Source: a virus. From it: a DNA stretch of 28,594 nt. Below, piece by piece: positions 28,325 to 28,594 of the stretch; position 1 is the stretch's first letter, and each line of letters begins with the position of its first letter. Under the pieces are notes generated by a model, which was given only the letters and a program-made list of their open reading frames with translations, was not told where the DNA came from and ran no database searches. The stretch covers positions 1 to 28,594 of the IMG/VR virus record IMGVR_UViG_3300025086_000163. The stretch is one strand, 5' to 3'. A program made the position numbers and the translations under genes.

Positions 28325-28388
28325 AATATTTTTATTTTACATATTTATTATTGTAATGATTTTAATTTTAGGTATTTATTATAACTAA
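28308..28388 (+). CDS. 26-aa single-span membrane peptide
   Basis: Starts MSPKAKIF, then a hydrophobic helix (LFYIFIIVMILILGIYY) and ends at once. It overlaps the end of the DUF3310-like gene by 17 nt, with the zinc-ribbon gene 8 nt downstream. Same build as the 31-aa peptide at 25729. Real but unassigned, or a chance hydrophobic frame in AT-rich DNA. Confidence 0.4.
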   Translation: MSPKAKIFLFYIFIIVMILILGIYYN

Positions 28389-28396
28389 AAAATATT

Positions 28397-28594
28397 ATGA
28401 CTTTATACACTTGCGAATGCGGAAACACAATGGAAATAGGGAAATCTACAATAGTTTTAATAGATGCTAAATGGGTAACTAAGGAAGCACTATGCGAATG
28501 CGGTAAGTATATGGATAGCGAACCTACAGAGGGATTGCCTAACCTTAAAAGAACAGAACCTAGTTTAAGTAAACAAAGAGATAAGCTATGGGCA
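28397..28594 (+). CDS. Small CxC/CxC zinc-ribbon-like protein, 5' part (gene continues at base 1)
   Basis: The ATG at 28397 starts an open frame that runs off the window and continues at bases 2-178, for 82 aa on the circle. Two cysteine pairs, TCECG near residue 6 and LCECG near residue 33, have the spacing of a small zinc ribbon. The rest is polar, with a basic C-terminal half. It follows a 26-aa membrane peptide by 8 nt and is followed directly by the NinB-like gene, so it belongs to the early operon. No family is recognised; a DNA- or RNA-binding role would fit a small zinc ribbon but is a guess. Confidence 0.75.
   Translation, partial: MTLYTCECGNTMEIGKSTIVLIDAKWVTKEALCECGKYMDSEPTEGLPNLKRTEPSLSKQRDKLWA
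28468..28594. repeat. Terminal direct repeat, copy 2 (circular contig overlap)
   Basis: Exact second copy of bases 1-127. Joining 28467 to base 1 gives a circle of 28,467 bp with no broken gene. Confidence 0.95.

Noticed and set aside
1-28594. True direct terminal repeats as in T7-like phages
   Set aside because: The repeat is exactly 127 bases, a typical assembler k-mer, and it cuts through a gene. Assembly overlap of a circular map is simpler.

Overview
The window looks like the complete genome of a small tailed (siphovirus-type) phage infecting a Bacteroidota host, most likely a flavobacterium, assembled as a circular contig. Bases 1-127 are repeated exactly at 28468-28594, so the unique length is about 28,467 bp and the gene cut by the window ends (28397 to 178) is whole on the circle. 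The host assignment rests on three things: TAnnTTTG (-7 box) promoters, one of them with a correctly spaced TTG at -33; absence of Shine-Dalgarno sequences upstream of nearly all genes; and protein families typical of Bacteroidota phages (DUF3127-like SSB, XkdF-like protease, NinG, DUF6712-like adaptor, DUF5675). Base composition is AT-rich throughout. Every protein gene is on the + strand. I see no integrase, repressor, DNA polymerase, tRNA or CRISPR, so the phage is probably lytic and relies on host replication enzymes.

Layout on the circle. The early region runs 21.0-28.5 kb and continues to 562. A host-type promoter (21028) is followed by small unknown genes, a recombination-type protein and an SSB (22196-22944). 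Next come a DnaA-domain-IV-like protein and a replication initiator whose gene carries three 23-nt iteron-like repeats next to an AT-rich tract (candidate origin). Two tandem cytosine-C5 methyltransferases, a winged-helix protein, NinG, a sigma-like factor, a zinc protein, a DUF3310-like protein and a NinB-like protein follow. The late region runs 578-20890: terminase small and large subunits; a 456-bp gap holding a candidate structured RNA on the - strand; tail assembly chaperones made with a -1 frameshift; tail completion, tail tip and adhesin proteins; tape measure; capsid protease, scaffold and major capsid protein; tail tube; a terminator; small decoration-type proteins and a LamG-like protein; portal; adaptor; and a lysis-type cluster of tiny overlapping genes plus a metallophosphoesterase.

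Regulation. Early units use host-like TATCTTTG boxes. Late units begin at a different element, TTTCTATTATATA or close variants, at 562, 2671, 11934, 12665 and 15120; the last lies directly behind a strong terminator. The phage sigma-like factor at 26861 is the natural candidate for reading these sites; this link is inference.

The most unusual item is the ~329-nt minus-strand RNA between terminase and tail genes: it has its own Bacteroidota promoter, and its two ends form a 20-bp closing helix with one bulge and one wobble pair.
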